A stretch of 47,838 bases of DNA from the NCBI GenBank assembly GCA_009838515.1, contig VXRL01000007.1, forward strand, positions 1 to 47,838. The letters are read 5' to 3'. The DNA is from Terriglobia bacterium (GTDB lineage Bacteria > Acidobacteriota > Terriglobia > Bryobacterales > UBA6623). How positions within the stretch are numbered: position 1 is the stretch's first letter; each line of letters begins with the position of its first letter. Below, piece after piece: positions 8,167-17,990 of the stretch. The notes below the pieces were generated by a model that was given only the letters and a program-made list of their open reading frames with translations, did not search any database and had not been told where the DNA came from. The position numbers and the translations under genes are program-made.

Positions 8167-10797
8167 ATGGCCGCTTCTTCCAAGACGGGCGAACCGCGCG
8201 TCCTCGTGATCGTCGAGTCGCCCACCAAGGCCCGCACCATCGAGAAGTTCCTGCCCAGGGGCTTCGTCGTGAAGGCATCGGTCGGGCACGTCCGTGACCT
8301 GCCCAACAGCGCGACCGAGGTTCCGGCCAAGTACAAGAAGGAGCCGTGGGGCCGCCTTGGAGTCAACGTCGAGGGAGAGTTCGAGCCGCTCTACGTGATT
8401 CCGAGAGGCAAGAAGGACTTGGTCAAGGAGATGAAGGCGGCTGTCAAGAACGCCGACCTCATCTACTTCGCCACTGACGAGGATCGCGAGGGAGAGTCCA
8501 TTAGCTGGCACCTGCATGACGTGCTCGGGTCCAAGGTTCCGTACAAGCGGCTGGTATTTCACGAGATCACCAAGACCGCCATACGCAAGGCGCTCGCGTC
8601 GCCGAGGGAAATCAACCAAGATTTGGTGCGAGCCCAGGAAACGCGCCGGATCGTGGACCGGCTGTTCGGCTACGGCGTCAGCCCGCTGCTGTGGAAGAAG
8701 ATGATCCCCAAGCTCAGCGCCGGCCGCGTGCAGAGCGTGGCGGTGCGGCTCATGGTGGAGCGCGAACGCGCCCGCCAGCGCTTCACCAAGGCCAGCTTCT
8801 GGGGGCTCAAGGCCCACTTCTCCAAGGACGGCCGGGCGTTCGAGGCCGAGCTCGTGGAGCTGGCGGGCGAGCGCGTAGCGGCCGGCAAGGATTTCGATCC
8901 GGAGACGGGCGCGCTCAAGGCGGGCGCTGGAGGTTCTTCACGTCGGCTGCTGCAACTTGGGAGCGAGCGCGCCCGAGAGGCCGAAGTGGCCGTGCGGGCA
9001 TCGGCTCCCACGGTCGCGTCGGTCGAGGAGAGGGCGTTCTCGGCTTCGCCCCAGCCGCCCTATGTCACCAGCACGCTCCAGCAGGAAGCCAACAGCAAGC
9101 TTCGCTTCCAAGCGCGACACACGATGCGGATTGCGCAGCAACTGTACGAAAACGGTTTCATCACCTACATGCGCACGGATTCGACCGTGCTCTCCGACGA
9201 GGCCAAGACGGCCGCCCGCAACCTGATCGTGGAGCGGTTCGGCCGGGAGTTCCTATCCGAGGACGTGCGCTACTACCGCAACAAGGTCAAGAACGTCCAA
9301 GAGGCCCACGAAGCGATTCGTCCGGCCGGGGGCCAGTTCCGGGCCATCGACGAAGTGCGCAAGCGGCTTGGCACCGAGGCCGCCAAGCTCTACGAAATGA
9401 TCTGGCGCCGCACGCTAGCGAGCCAGATGCCCGACGCTCGCGGTACGAACTCGACGGTGCTGCTGGATGCGGGCGGAGCTCGGTTTCGAGCAGCGGGGAA
9501 GACGATCGAGTTTGCCGGGTTCCTCAAGGCCTATTCGGCCGAGGCCGTGCCCGGAGACTCTCCCGTCGATGCCAAGGAGCGCCTGCTGCCGAAGCTCTCT
9601 ACGGGCGATGGTGTGACGCTGGACTCCGTCGAGGCTTCCGAACGCCACACGCAGCCGCCGCAGCGCTTCACGGAGGGGAGCCTGATCCGAGAGCTGGAGC
9701 GGTTGGGAATCGGGCGCCCGAGCACTTGGGCGACGATCGTGGATTTGGTGCAATCGCGCGCGTACGCGTCTAGGCGCGGCACCGCGCTGGTGCCGACGTT
9801 CACCGCCATGGCGGTGGTGGGCTTGCTTGAAAGGCACTTCACCCGCCTCACCGACTACGAATTCACGGCTGAGCTCGAAGACCAGCTCGACGCGATCGCG
9901 AGGGGCGAATTGGGGCGATTGGAATACCTCAGGATCTTTTACTTCGGCAACGGGTTCAAGGGCCTCAGGACGCTGATCGAGGACGGCGAGGCCGACATCG
10001 ATCCCCGCAAGGTGTGCGCGCTACTGGTGGGCAAGCGCGAAGACGGGACGTCCGTGGAAGTCCGGATCGGCCGCTACGGCCCGTTCCTCTCTGACGGAAC
10101 TGCCCGCTGCAGCGTGCCCGAAGAGCTCTCGCCAGACGAGTTGGATCTGTCCAAGGCCACGGAACTGCTCGAGCTCGCCGGCAAGGGGCCGGCGGCGCTC
10201 GGTGTCGATCCGCGAACCAACCTGCCGGTCTACCTGAAGCAGGGTCGCTACGGCCCCTTCGTGCAGCTCGGCGAAGCGGAGGGCGAGAATGGCTCCAAGC
10301 GGGCTTCGCTGCTGCGCGGCATGGAGCCCGGGTCCGTCGATATCGAAGTGGCCCTGAAGCTGCTTTCTTTGCCGCGAGAGCTGGGCAACCATCCGGAGAA
10401 CGGCCACGCAGTCGTGGCTGCAAATGGCCGCTACGGTCCTTTCGTGCGCTGCGATCAGGAGGTCCGCTCGATACCGGCGGACATCAGTCCGCTGGAAATC
10501 AGCCTGGAACAAGCCCTCGACCTCCTCAGCCAGCAGAAGCCCGCTGGTCGGCGCGCGGCCCGCGCCGAGTCATTGATGGCGCTCGGAAAGCATCCCGAGA
10601 CCGATGCAGAGCTGAAGGTGATGTCAGGACGCTATGGCCCGTATGTGACCGATGGCGAGGTCAACGCTTCACTGCCAAAAGGCACTGACCCCGCAAGCGT
10701 GACGGTCGATCAGGCCGTGAGTTTGCTGCGAAAGCGGGCGGCTCGCATCGCCGAGGGCGCGGGGCCTAAGCGGCGCGCGCGTGCCAGGCGGTCGTGA
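8167..10797 (+). CDS. topA: DNA topoisomerase I (type IA)
   Basis: An 876-residue type IA topoisomerase that relaxes negative supercoils by a transient 5'-phosphotyrosine link. The Toprim domain is complete: Glu17 in VIVESPTKARTI and the acidic pair Asp104/Asp106 in FATDEDREGES. The active-site tyrosine is Tyr334 in GFITYMRTDST. The C-terminus has no zinc-finger cysteines. Instead it carries four copies of the Toprim-associated C-terminal repeat, each with a GRYGPF/Y core at about residues 635, 693, 754 and 821, an arrangement known from other phyla that lack Zn-ribbon topoisomerase tails. The ATG is preceded by AGGAG at a suitable distance. tsaB begins 7 bases after the stop, so the two are probably co-transcribed. 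Confidence 0.97.
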   Translation: MAASSKTGEPRVLVIVESPTKARTIEKFLPRGFVVKASVGHVRDLPNSATEVPAKYKKEPWGRLGVNVEGEFEPLYVIPRGKKDLVKEMKAAVKNADLIYFATDEDREGESISWHLHDVLGSKVPYKRLVFHEITKTAIRKALASPREINQDLVRAQETRRIVDRLFGYGVSPLLWKKMIPKLSAGRVQSVAVRLMVERERARQRFTKASFWGLKAHFSKDGRAFEAELVELAGERVAAGKDFDPETGALKAGAGGSSRRLLQLGSERAREAEVAVRASAPTVASVEERAFSASPQPPYVTSTLQQEANSKLRFQARHTMRIAQQLYENGFITYMRTDSTVLSDEAKTAARNLIVERFGREFLSEDVRYYRNKVKNVQEAHEAIRPAGGQFRAIDEVRKRLGTEAAKLYEMIWRRTLASQMPDARGTNSTVLLDAGGARFRAAGKTIEFAGFLKAYSAEAVPGDSPVDAKERLLPKLSTGDGVTLDSVEASERHTQPPQRFTEGSLIRELERLGIGRPSTWATIVDLVQSRAYASRRGTALVPTFTAMAVVGLLERHFTRLTDYEFTAELEDQLDAIARGELGRLEYLRIFYFGNGFKGLRTLIEDGEADIDPRKVCALLVGKREDGTSVEVRIGRYGPFLSDGTARCSVPEELSPDELDLSKATELLELAGKGPAALGVDPRTNLPVYLKQGRYGPFVQLGEAEGENGSKRASLLRGMEPGSVDIEVALKLLSLPRELGNHPENGHAVVAANGRYGPFVRCDQEVRSIPADISPLEISLEQALDLLSQQKPAGRRAARAESLMALGKHPETDAELKVMSGRYGPYVTDGEVNASLPKGTDPASVTVDQAVSLLRKRAARIAEGAGPKRRARARRS

Positions 10798-10804
10798 CCG
10801 GCCG

Positions 10805-11488
10805 ATGAACCTGCTCGCGATCGATACGGCTCGGGATGAGGGCAGCATCGCGCTGCTGTTCGGTGGCTCTGTAGTCTCCGAGGTTCCGCTGGGCAAAGGT
10901 CCCGGATTCGGCGAAACGCTGTTCCAAGCCATCGAGCGGCTGCTCGCCGAGCGTTCTTTGGCGCTGCGAGACTTAGACTGCTATGCCGCCGCGACCGGCC
11001 CGGGATCTTTCACCGGCATCCGCGTCGGCCTAGTTGCCGCCAAGGCGCTGGCCGAGGCGAATCGCAAGCCGCTCGTTGGCGTTTCCAACTTGCGGGCGCT
11101 GGCATCCTTGGCGCGTGGCGCGGCCGTTCGCGTGCCCGTGCTGGACGCCCGTCGGGGAGGGCTTTTCGCGGGATTCTACGCGGCCGATTCCCGGGCGATC
11201 CGGCCCGATGCGTACTGCCAGTGGACTGAGCTGAAGCCCGAGTTGGAGTCGCTTGGGGCCACGCTGGTCAGCAACGAGCAGGGCCTGTTCGAGGCCGATG
11301 GCGCGTTGGCGGCAGCGGGCGACGCGGTGTGGCAGGCCGCTCCCGCCGGGCTCGCCGCTGCGGTGGCTCGCGTGGCCGCGGGGGATGTCGCCGCTGGCCG
11401 GGCCTGCAAGCCCGAGGAGGTCGAGGCAAACTATATCCGGCGACCCAACGCGCGGCTGCCGCGCCAACCTCAGACCGCCAGTCGCTGA
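10805..11488 (+). CDS. tsaB: tRNA threonylcarbamoyladenosine biosynthesis protein TsaB
   Basis: About 227 residues of the inactive ASKHA-fold partner TsaB, which scaffolds TsaD and TsaE for making t6A37 in ANN-decoding tRNAs. The family signature is plain: MNLLAIDTA at the start, [12 protein letters not shown] near residue 65, and a short C-terminal region. No tsaD or tsaE is in the window. The ATG at 10805 is 7 bases past the topA stop; an upstream in-frame start at 10781 would overlap topA and lacks family similarity. Its last 19 bases overlap the 3' end of the convergent metX gene. Confidence 0.92.
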   Translation: MNLLAIDTARDEGSIALLFGGSVVSEVPLGKGPGFGETLFQAIERLLAERSLALRDLDCYAAATGPGSFTGIRVGLVAAKALAEANRKPLVGVSNLRALASLARGAAVRVPVLDARRGGLFAGFYAADSRAIRPDAYCQWTELKPELESLGATLVSNEQGLFEADGALAAAGDAVWQAAPAGLAAAVARVAAGDVAAGRACKPEEVEANYIRRPNARLPRQPQTASR

Positions 11489-12567
11489 AGGGTGTTTTCA
11501 AGGAACCCCTTGATCAGCGGGGTCTGTCCGTCGGCTTCCAGAAGGAAGGCGTCGTGGCCGTAGCTGGATTGGAGCTCGACGTACGCCACGTCTCGGTTGC
11601 GGGAGCGCAGCGCCCGGGCGATCTCTTGGGATTGGTAGCTCGGATAGAGCCAGTCGGAGGTGAAGCTCAGCACTAGGAAGCGCGTGTCTCCCTGCGCGAA
11701 GCAGTCTTCTAGCGAGTCGCGCTCCGCAGTCAGGTCAAAGGTGTCCATCGCCCTCGTGATGACAATGTACGAATTGGCATCGAAGCGGCTGACGAACTGG
11801 ACGCCCCGGTAGCGCAGGTAGCTCTCCACCTCGAACAGATCGCTTTCGTCCGCGGCCGAGCGCCGCCGCCGCCCGAATTTCTCGCGCATCGAGTCGTCGC
11901 TCATGTAGGTGATGTGCCCGACCATGCGCGCCACGGCCAGGCCCCGTTCCGGATAGGTGCCCCCGTAGAAGTCGCCGCGGCAGAAGTCGGGATCGGCCAG
12001 GATGGCTTGGCGGCCCACCTCGTTGAAAGCGATCTGCTGGGCGGAGTGGCGGTGCGTGCTGGCGATCGGGATCACCGACGCGACCGCGTCCGGGTAGGAT
12101 GCGGCCCACTGCAGGGCCTGCATGCCCCCCATCGAGCCGCCGGAGACGCACAGCAGCTTGCGAATGCCCAGCGAGTCGGTCAGCTGCTTCTGCAGCCGCA
12201 CCATGTCCGCAATGGACACGTGGGGGAACTGGGAGCCGTATGGGTTGCCGGTGGCGGGATTGGTCGAACTCGGCCCTGTTGTGCCCGCGCATCCGCCCAG
12301 GACGTTCGAGGACACGACGAAGTAGCGGTTCGTGTCGAAGGCCTTGCCGGGCCCGATCATGTTGTCCCACCAGCCGCTCTGCTTGCCATCGGCGCTGCTG
12401 CCTGCGGCGTGGGCGTCCCCGGAGAAGGCATGCAGGATCAGGATCGCGTTCGAGCGCCGCTCGTCCGGCTCGCCGTACGTCTCGTAGGCGACGGAAACAG
12501 GCGCTAGGGTCTGGCCGCAATCGAGTTCGATGGAGTCGAACTCCGCTATCTGGCTGGAAACTTTCAT
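11470..12567 (-). CDS. metX: Homoserine O-acyltransferase, MetX family
   Basis: A 365-residue alpha/beta hydrolase that acylates homoserine from acetyl- or succinyl-CoA in methionine synthesis. The nucleophile elbow GGSMGG places the catalytic Ser at 145; TSDWLYP supplies the Asp and SYGHDAF the His of the triad near the C-terminus. [22 protein letters not shown] and NPATGNPYG are MetX hallmarks. Acetyl versus succinyl preference cannot be read reliably here. The ATG at 12567 starts the known N-terminus; the open frame continues about 650 bases upstream only as antisense of the transketolase gene. No metY or metW adjoins it. It overlaps tsaB by 19 bases tail to tail and is divergent from the transketolase gene. 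Confidence 0.93.
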   Translation of the reverse strand: MKVSSQIAEFDSIELDCGQTLAPVSVAYETYGEPDERRSNAILILHAFSGDAHAAGSSADGKQSGWWDNMIGPGKAFDTNRYFVVSSNVLGGCAGTTGPSSTNPATGNPYGSQFPHVSIADMVRLQKQLTDSLGIRKLLCVSGGSMGGMQALQWAASYPDAVASVIPIASTHRHSAQQIAFNEVGRQAILADPDFCRGDFYGGTYPERGLAVARMVGHITYMSDDSMREKFGRRRRSAADESDLFEVESYLRYRGVQFVSRFDANSYIVITRAMDTFDLTAERDSLEDCFAQGDTRFLVLSFTSDWLYPSYQSQEIARALRSRNRDVAYVELQSSYGHDAFLLEADGQTPLIKGFLENTLQRLAV

Positions 12568-12591
12568 CCCGTTCCGTCTATCCACTATTTT

Positions 12592-12622
12592 GCGCCAAGC
12601 AATCCGGCCTCGTTCTTGGCGC
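12592..12622. repeat. 8-bp inverted repeat in the metX-transketolase divergent region
   Basis: GCGCCAAG (12592-12599) pairs exactly with CTTGGCGC (12615-12622) around a 15-base loop, just upstream of metX on its side of the divergent gap. It could be an operator for a shared regulator. It does not look like a known SAM riboswitch. Confidence 0.35.
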
Positions 12623-12737
12623 GCTGGCGGGCTCGCAGCGTTGGGGCAGGATGGCGCGCCCTGCGAGCTATGATGGAAGCACGTTCGCCGGGGCCGCTCG
12701 GTTGCGGCCGCAGTCCGGCCGTGCCTGTTTTCGAGCG

Positions 12738-12758
12738 GCCGGGCGGGTTCCGCCCGGC
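12738..12758. repeat. 9-bp perfect GC hairpin upstream of the transketolase gene
   Basis: GCCGGGCGG (12738-12746) and CCGCCCGGC (12750-12758) form a perfect stem with a 3-base loop, 58 bases before the transketolase ATG. There is no T-run, so an intrinsic terminator is unlikely; a leader structure or protein-binding palindrome is possible. Confidence 0.45.
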
Positions 12759-12816
12759 AATGCGGGCGGTCGCCAATCGGCGCTGCCCGTCCCTTTCGAG
12801 AGGTTTCGCCAATTCC

Positions 12817-14679
12817 ATGTCCATCGCACTCGCAACCAACACACTCGACGGCCTGAAAGACAAGGCCACGAGGATGAGGATCCACTCGGTGCGGGCGACC
12901 ACGGAGGCTGGCAGCGGGCATCCGACCACCTGTGCCTCCGCGGCCGAGATCATGACCGCGCTGTTCTTCGACGCGATGCGCTTTGACCCGCGCGATCCGG
13001 CCAGCGAGGAGAACGACGTCTTCATCCTCTCCAAGGGCCATGCCGCTCCGGTGCTTTATGCGGCGTGGTCGGAAGTCGGGTACATCGCGGAGGATGAGCT
13101 GCTCAACCTGCGCCGCATCGATTCCGACCTCGAGGGCCATCCGCCGACAACGCTGCCTTTTGTCGACGTGGCCACCGGGTCCCTCGGGCAGGGCCTGAGC
13201 GTGGGGGTGGGCATGGCCCACGCGTGCCGGCTAGATCGCAGCGACCGTCGCATCTGGGTCCTGCTGGGAGACGGCGAGGTCGCCGAAGGGTCGGTCTGGG
13301 AAGCGGCGTCGATGGCTGCCAATGACGGTCTTGGCAACTTGATCGCCACCGTGGACGTGAACCGGCTGGGGCAGAGCGCGCCGACCATGCTGCAGCACGA
13401 CATGGAAGCTTACCGAGCCCGCTGGGAAGCGTTCGGCTGGGAAACTCTGGTCGTGGACGGCCACGACATTCGGGCGCTGATCGAGGCCTATGCCAAGGCG
13501 CGCGAGTCTGTCGGCCAGCCGACAGTCATCTTGGCCAAGACCTACAAGGGGCGGGGCATCCCCTGCGCCGAGGACAAGGACGGCTGGCACGGCAAGCCGA
13601 TTCCCAAGGGCGAGCTTGCGGACGAAACGCTGGAGTCGCTCCAGGCCCAGCTCACCGGCGCGCGCTTGGACTGGACACCGAACCTGCCGCCGCCGAGCAA
13701 CGGGCGGCGCGCGGAGCCGGCCCGCGTCGAGCCGCCGCCTTATCAGGTCGGCGGCCCGGTAGTCGCGACACGCCAGGCATACGGAGCGGCCTTGGAGGCG
13801 TTGGCGCGCGCCGATTCGCGCGTCGTCGGCGTCGATGGTGATGTCGGCAACTCTACCTTCACCACGGACATCGGCAAAGTGGATCCGGGTCGGCTGTTGC
13901 AGTGCTATATCGCCGAGCAGAACTTGGTCGGCGTAGCGATGGGACTGGCCTGTCGCGGCAAGATCCCGTTTGCCTCAAGCTTCGCCTGCTTCTTGGCGCG
14001 CGGGTACGACTTCATGCGTCTGGCGGCCATCAGCTCGACCAACATCAAGCTGGTGGGGACGCACGCCGGGGTCTCGATCGGCGAGGACGGTGCTTCGCAG
14101 ATGGGACTGGAAGACTTGGCGATGGCCTGCGCCGAGCCGAACTACACGGTCTTCTATCCGAGTGACGCGACCAGCGCCTGGCGGGCGATCGAGCTGGCTG
14201 CCGGAATCGACGGGCCGGTGTACGTTCGCACGAGCCGTCCTAAGACCGGGATCCTGTATGGACCAGACGAGGCATTCGAGGCCGGCGGATCCAAGGTGCT
14301 CAGGGCGAGTGCCAGCGACAGCGTCGCAATCGTCGGGGCTGGCGTGACGCTCTACGAGGCATTGAAGGCGGCGGACGAACTGGCGTCGGAGGGAATCCGG
14401 GCGCGCGTGATCGACTTGTTCAGCGTGCAGCCGATCGACCGCGAGACCTTGGCGCAGGCGGCGCTTGAGTGCGGCGGCAAGATCATCACGGTGGAAGACC
14501 ACTATGCCCACGGCGGCGTCGGCTCGGCGGTCTTGGCCGCGCTTGCCGAGCAGGATGCGCGGGTGCGCCAGCTCGCTGTCAGGGGCATCGCGCGGAGCGG
14601 CAAGCCTGACGAGCTGCTAGACCGGTTCGGGATCTCGGCGCGCCACATCGTCGCTGCGGCCCGGGACATGCTTGCCTAG
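12817..14679 (+). CDS. tkt: Transketolase, single-chain, close to the metazoan type
   Basis: A 620-residue thiamine-diphosphate enzyme moving two-carbon units between sugar phosphates (pentose phosphate pathway). It shows GSGHPT near residue 30, [16 protein letters not shown], the ThDP/Mg motif GDGEVAEGS, and the C-terminal half with YIAEQN (catalytic Glu), SIGEDG and VYVRTSRPK. It is shorter than the roughly 660-residue E. coli enzyme. Length and many stretches (LLNLR.IDSDL.GHP, VEDHY..GGVG, SGKP.ELL) follow the human TKT pattern, as remembered. The ATG at 12817 begins the conserved domain; the open frame extends upstream with arginine-rich non-homologous sequence. It converges on addA, and both stops use the same CTAG. 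Confidence 0.95.
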   Translation: MSIALATNTLDGLKDKATRMRIHSVRATTEAGSGHPTTCASAAEIMTALFFDAMRFDPRDPASEENDVFILSKGHAAPVLYAAWSEVGYIAEDELLNLRRIDSDLEGHPPTTLPFVDVATGSLGQGLSVGVGMAHACRLDRSDRRIWVLLGDGEVAEGSVWEAASMAANDGLGNLIATVDVNRLGQSAPTMLQHDMEAYRARWEAFGWETLVVDGHDIRALIEAYAKARESVGQPTVILAKTYKGRGIPCAEDKDGWHGKPIPKGELADETLESLQAQLTGARLDWTPNLPPPSNGRRAEPARVEPPPYQVGGPVVATRQAYGAALEALARADSRVVGVDGDVGNSTFTTDIGKVDPGRLLQCYIAEQNLVGVAMGLACRGKIPFASSFACFLARGYDFMRLAAISSTNIKLVGTHAGVSIGEDGASQMGLEDLAMACAEPNYTVFYPSDATSAWRAIELAAGIDGPVYVRTSRPKTGILYGPDEAFEAGGSKVLRASASDSVAIVGAGVTLYEALKAADELASEGIRARVIDLFSVQPIDRETLAQAALECGGKIITVEDHYAHGGVGSAVLAALAEQDARVRQLAVRGIARSGKPDELLDRFGISARHIVAAARDMLA

Positions 14680-17600
14680 CGCCGGCCAGCGCTTGGCGCG
14701 CGCTTGGCCGCAAAGTCCGGTTGCGCCGGACAGGCGCGCTTGAAATGCGGGCAATGTCGGCAGCGCTCGCCCTCGCGCACGGGATACACTTGCGAGCGCT
14801 GGGCTGCGAAGAATTCTTCGACCACGCGCTCGGCGCCTTCGAGCGCGCCGTGACTGACATCAATGTCGATCGGCGCTCCGTGGCGGAGGTAGAACACGAT
14901 GGCCCGATCTACGGGCGTTTGTGCCTTGGCCAGTCCGGCAGCGTACAGCTGGAGCTGGACAGCGTATTGCCTTGCCGAGGCCTCCAGTTCCGAAGCGGGT
15001 CGATTGTCAGTCTTGTAATCGACAAGGATGCGCTCTCTCCCCTCCTCGAACAGGAGGTCGATCGTGCCTCGCAGCAGGTAGTCGCCTACCGTGAACACGA
15101 ACGCCATCTCGCGGTCGATCCGACCGGCCCGCCGGGCGCGCAGGCCCAGCGGGTGGTCGGTGAATCTCTCGGCGAGGGCCATGACTGCGGGGCTCGGGTC
15201 TTGAAGCTGCCCCGCGAGGTGCTCGTGCACCTGTTGTCCGAACAATGAAGGGTCGATGTTGGCGGGAGCTCCGCGCTGGCCCCGACCATCGCGATGATCG
15301 TCGATGCGACCCGATCCCAGATCGTCGGCCTCAAGCCCGAGATAGCGCGAGAGGAAGTACTTTCGGGGGCAATCGGCAAACAGCGACACCGACGTGACCA
15401 CCACCGAGTAGTCGGCTTGGGCTGCAGGGGCCAACGGCTTGAGCACCTCCGGTACGGCCGATGCTTCAGCGGCGTGCGCCTGGCTGTCAGGCGCTTTCCC
15501 GACCGCCTTGCTGTAGAGGAACTTGAGGTCTCCGATCGTTCGTTCCTCAAGGCCGTCAGTCGGAGCCTCCTTGGGGTCGATGCCCAGCCCGTCGAAGACC
15601 GTCTTGGCCCAGCCGCTCCTTTGTGCGGCACCTGCGTACGACGCGCTGAGGATCAAGTGCTCTTCGGCACGTGTCATTGCCACGTATAGCAGCCGCTCGG
15701 CCTCCGTGCGCTCACGCTCGGCGATGTCGGCGCTGGTCCTCGCAAACGCGGCATCGGGCACGGGACTGCCTCCGAACGGCTGGTGCCAGCGGGCTCCGAT
15801 GCCTTGATCCTCCGAAAACAACAGGCCCGGCTGGCGCGCTGGCGGGCGGCTCTGCAGCGCGGCCAGCATCACGACTGGAAACTCCAAGCCCTTGGCCGCG
15901 TGCATCGTCAGCACTTGGACCGCCGCCGAGCTCTCGGCGCCGTCGGGACCGGCTTCTTCGGGTCGTTGCGCCTCCAGCGCCCGGTCAAGCGCGGCGGAGA
16001 TCGCATCGAGCGAAGCGAGGCCCTGCCGCTCCTTTCTGGCGATCCAATCGAGCAGTTGGTCCACGCGAGCCAGCGCCGCATCGCTGTCGTCCTGCCGGGC
16101 GAGAAATGCCCGGTATCCGAACTCTGTGACCGAGCGCGCCAGCAGGAAGCGTGGCGGGACAGCAGCCCGGTCGGCACGGCAGCGAGCGAGAAGCTGGCCG
16201 AACCGCTCCAACCGCGTCGCTCCCTTGGAGTCTAGGCCAGCCGCGTTCGGACCGTCTGCCGCCAGGGCTTCGGAGAGGTTCTCGAAGAGGAGCCTGATTC
16301 GCAGCAGGGCCGCGTCCGTGATGCCGCAAAACGGCGATTTCAGTACGGCGGCGAGACTGATCTCGTCCCTGGGGTTGCGCACCACCCTCAGAAAGGCTGC
16401 GAGTTCCGCTGTCTCGGGGGCCTGGAACAATCCTCGGTCGGTGCTGGTCAGGCACGGGATGCCCTGCCGCCGGAACACTCCCGCGATCACCGCGGCGGCA
16501 GCGTGCGTGCGCACGAGGATGGCGACATCTCCCCAGCGCAAGCCCCGTGTGCCACCGCCCGCTTGGCGTTCGGCAAGGCGCAGCTCCGACTTCAAGACCT
16601 GCAGCCGGTGCGCGAGCCGAAGCGCTTCCTGCGTTCGCGACTCCGATCCGGCGTCGCACACAACCTGCACTTCGACGCAGGCCGATTCTTTGACGGGAAA
16701 CTGGTACCCGGCATTGAGGCGGTGACGCTCGACCCCGCTGGAATCGCCTCCGGGCAGCAGGCGATGCACGGCTGCCAGCACCTCTGGCCGGCTGCGAAAG
16801 TTGTCCAACAGGCGGATGACGTCGCCGCCACGCCGCTCCACGCGCTCTCGATACTGGCGGAACACGTTCTGGTCTGCATGGCGAAAGCCATAGATCGATT
16901 GGTTGATGTCTCCGACGACGAACCGAACCGGCCGCCGGTCCCCGTGCGCGTCCAGCAATCGGTCGACCAAGCGGACCTGGAGCGGATTCGTGTCTTGGAA
17001 CTCGTCGATCAAGATGTGTTCGAACCCCAAGGCTGGACAATCGGGAGATGCCAGCAAGTCCGCTGCCAGGGCCAGGGCATCGTCAAAGTCGAGCCCCCCG
17101 GCCGAGCGCTTGGCCGCAGCGAATCTGGCCAGAGTGCGTCGCGCAAGCCTGCGCAGCCACTTGCGGGCCGGCTCGTTTGCCGCAGAAGCGGCAGCCGAAC
17201 GACAGGCCGGCAAGAGAACGTCCTTGATATCGCTCACCAGCTCCTTCGCCGCGCCGCGCTTTTGGACGGGCCGCAGCAGTGCCGCGATCGACTCCAGCGC
17301 GGCGGCGGGGCAGGAATCACCCTCGGCAGAGGCCAGCCTGGCCTCGGCGGCCGCGCGTGCGACCTCCTCTGACCGCTGGATCTGGGAAAGGCTCCGCAGC
17401 GCGTCTGCCAGCGCATCGAGGTGCGCCTGCGGGTTCGTAATGAACGGCTTGCGGCCGTAGCTGCGGATGCGGTAGACCAATTCCGCCACGTCTCTGTGGA
17501 TCGATGAGGTGTCCTCGCCCGCCGCTCGTGCCGCGCTCGGAGAATAGTTCGCGAGAAACGCCTCCAGCCCCGGACCGCTCCTGCCGAATGCCTCGTCGAG

Positions 17601-17990
17601 AGCTTGCTCGATGGCTTCGGCCAGCAGTTCGTCTGCCTCGCCCGCGTCCAGCATCTCGAACCCCGGATCTACGCCGGCCTCGAGCGCGCGCTCGCGCAGC
17701 AGGCGGCTGCAGAAGGCGTCGATGGTGGAGATCTGGGCGGACTCGAAGAGGCTTCGGTGCTCGTCGGCCGGGCGGTTCTCTCCGACCAGGCGCGAGTGCA
17801 TCTCAAGCGCTGCCTTCTCGGTGAAGGTGATGGCGAGAATGCGCTCGGGTCTTACCTGCCTTTCTACGATCAGCCAGCGCAGCCGCTCGACCAAGACGCG
17901 GGTCTTGCCTGAGCCGGGACCTGCGACAACGCAAATGTCTCCCCGCTGCCAGCTCTGCACGGCACGCAGCTGTTCCGGCGTCAGTTGCAT
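14676..17990 (-). CDS. addA: AddA-type helicase-nuclease (UvrD/RecB superfamily), double-strand break repair
   Basis: 1104 residues. SF1 helicase motifs run in order: Walker A GPGSGKT (about residue 22), ITFTEKAA, LIDEFQDT, GDINQSIYGFRHAD, MHAAKGLEFP and VAMTRAEEHLI. A C-terminal PD-(D/E)xK nuclease follows (GTIDLL, then LVDYKTDN). With AddB it should resect broken DNA ends ahead of RecA loading. Oddly, the nuclease domain also has four cysteines spaced like a 4Fe-4S staple: Cys874 (DCPRKYF), then Cys1077, Cys1080 and Cys1087. In the characterised Bacillus enzyme only AddB carries such a cluster. The ATG overlaps the addB stop as TGATG, implying translational coupling; the frame reaches upstream of it only as a shadow of addB. 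The stop is shared with the transketolase stop (CTAG). Confidence 0.9.
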   Translation of the reverse strand: MQLTPEQLRAVQSWQRGDICVVAGPGSGKTRVLVERLRWLIVERQVRPERILAITFTEKAALEMHSRLVGENRPADEHRSLFESAQISTIDAFCSRLLRERALEAGVDPGFEMLDAGEADELLAEAIEQALDEAFGRSGPGLEAFLANYSPSAARAAGEDTSSIHRDVAELVYRIRSYGRKPFITNPQAHLDALADALRSLSQIQRSEEVARAAAEARLASAEGDSCPAAALESIAALLRPVQKRGAAKELVSDIKDVLLPACRSAAASAANEPARKWLRRLARRTLARFAAAKRSAGGLDFDDALALAADLLASPDCPALGFEHILIDEFQDTNPLQVRLVDRLLDAHGDRRPVRFVVGDINQSIYGFRHADQNVFRQYRERVERRGGDVIRLLDNFRSRPEVLAAVHRLLPGGDSSGVERHRLNAGYQFPVKESACVEVQVVCDAGSESRTQEALRLAHRLQVLKSELRLAERQAGGGTRGLRWGDVAILVRTHAAAAVIAGVFRRQGIPCLTSTDRGLFQAPETAELAAFLRVVRNPRDEISLAAVLKSPFCGITDAALLRIRLLFENLSEALAADGPNAAGLDSKGATRLERFGQLLARCRADRAAVPPRFLLARSVTEFGYRAFLARQDDSDAALARVDQLLDWIARKERQGLASLDAISAALDRALEAQRPEEAGPDGAESSAAVQVLTMHAAKGLEFPVVMLAALQSRPPARQPGLLFSEDQGIGARWHQPFGGSPVPDAAFARTSADIAERERTEAERLLYVAMTRAEEHLILSASYAGAAQRSGWAKTVFDGLGIDPKEAPTDGLEERTIGDLKFLYSKAVGKAPDSQAHAAEASAVPEVLKPLAPAAQADYSVVVTSVSLFADCPRKYFLSRYLGLEADDLGSGRIDDHRDGRGQRGAPANIDPSLFGQQVHEHLAGQLQDPSPAVMALAERFTDHPLGLRARRAGRIDREMAFVFTVGDYLLRGTIDLLFEEGRERILVDYKTDNRPASELEASARQYAVQLQLYAAGLAKAQTPVDRAIVFYLRHGAPIDIDVSHGALEGAERVVEEFFAAQRSQVYPVREGERCRHCPHFKRACPAQPDFAAKRAPSAGRR

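Noticed and set aside
12568..12816. Possible SAM riboswitch upstream of metX
   Set aside because: Apart from the palindromes, no conserved riboswitch core could be recognised by eye.
12568..13221. Upstream extension of the metX frame
   Set aside because: It is the antisense of the transketolase gene; MetX homology starts at the ATG at 12567.
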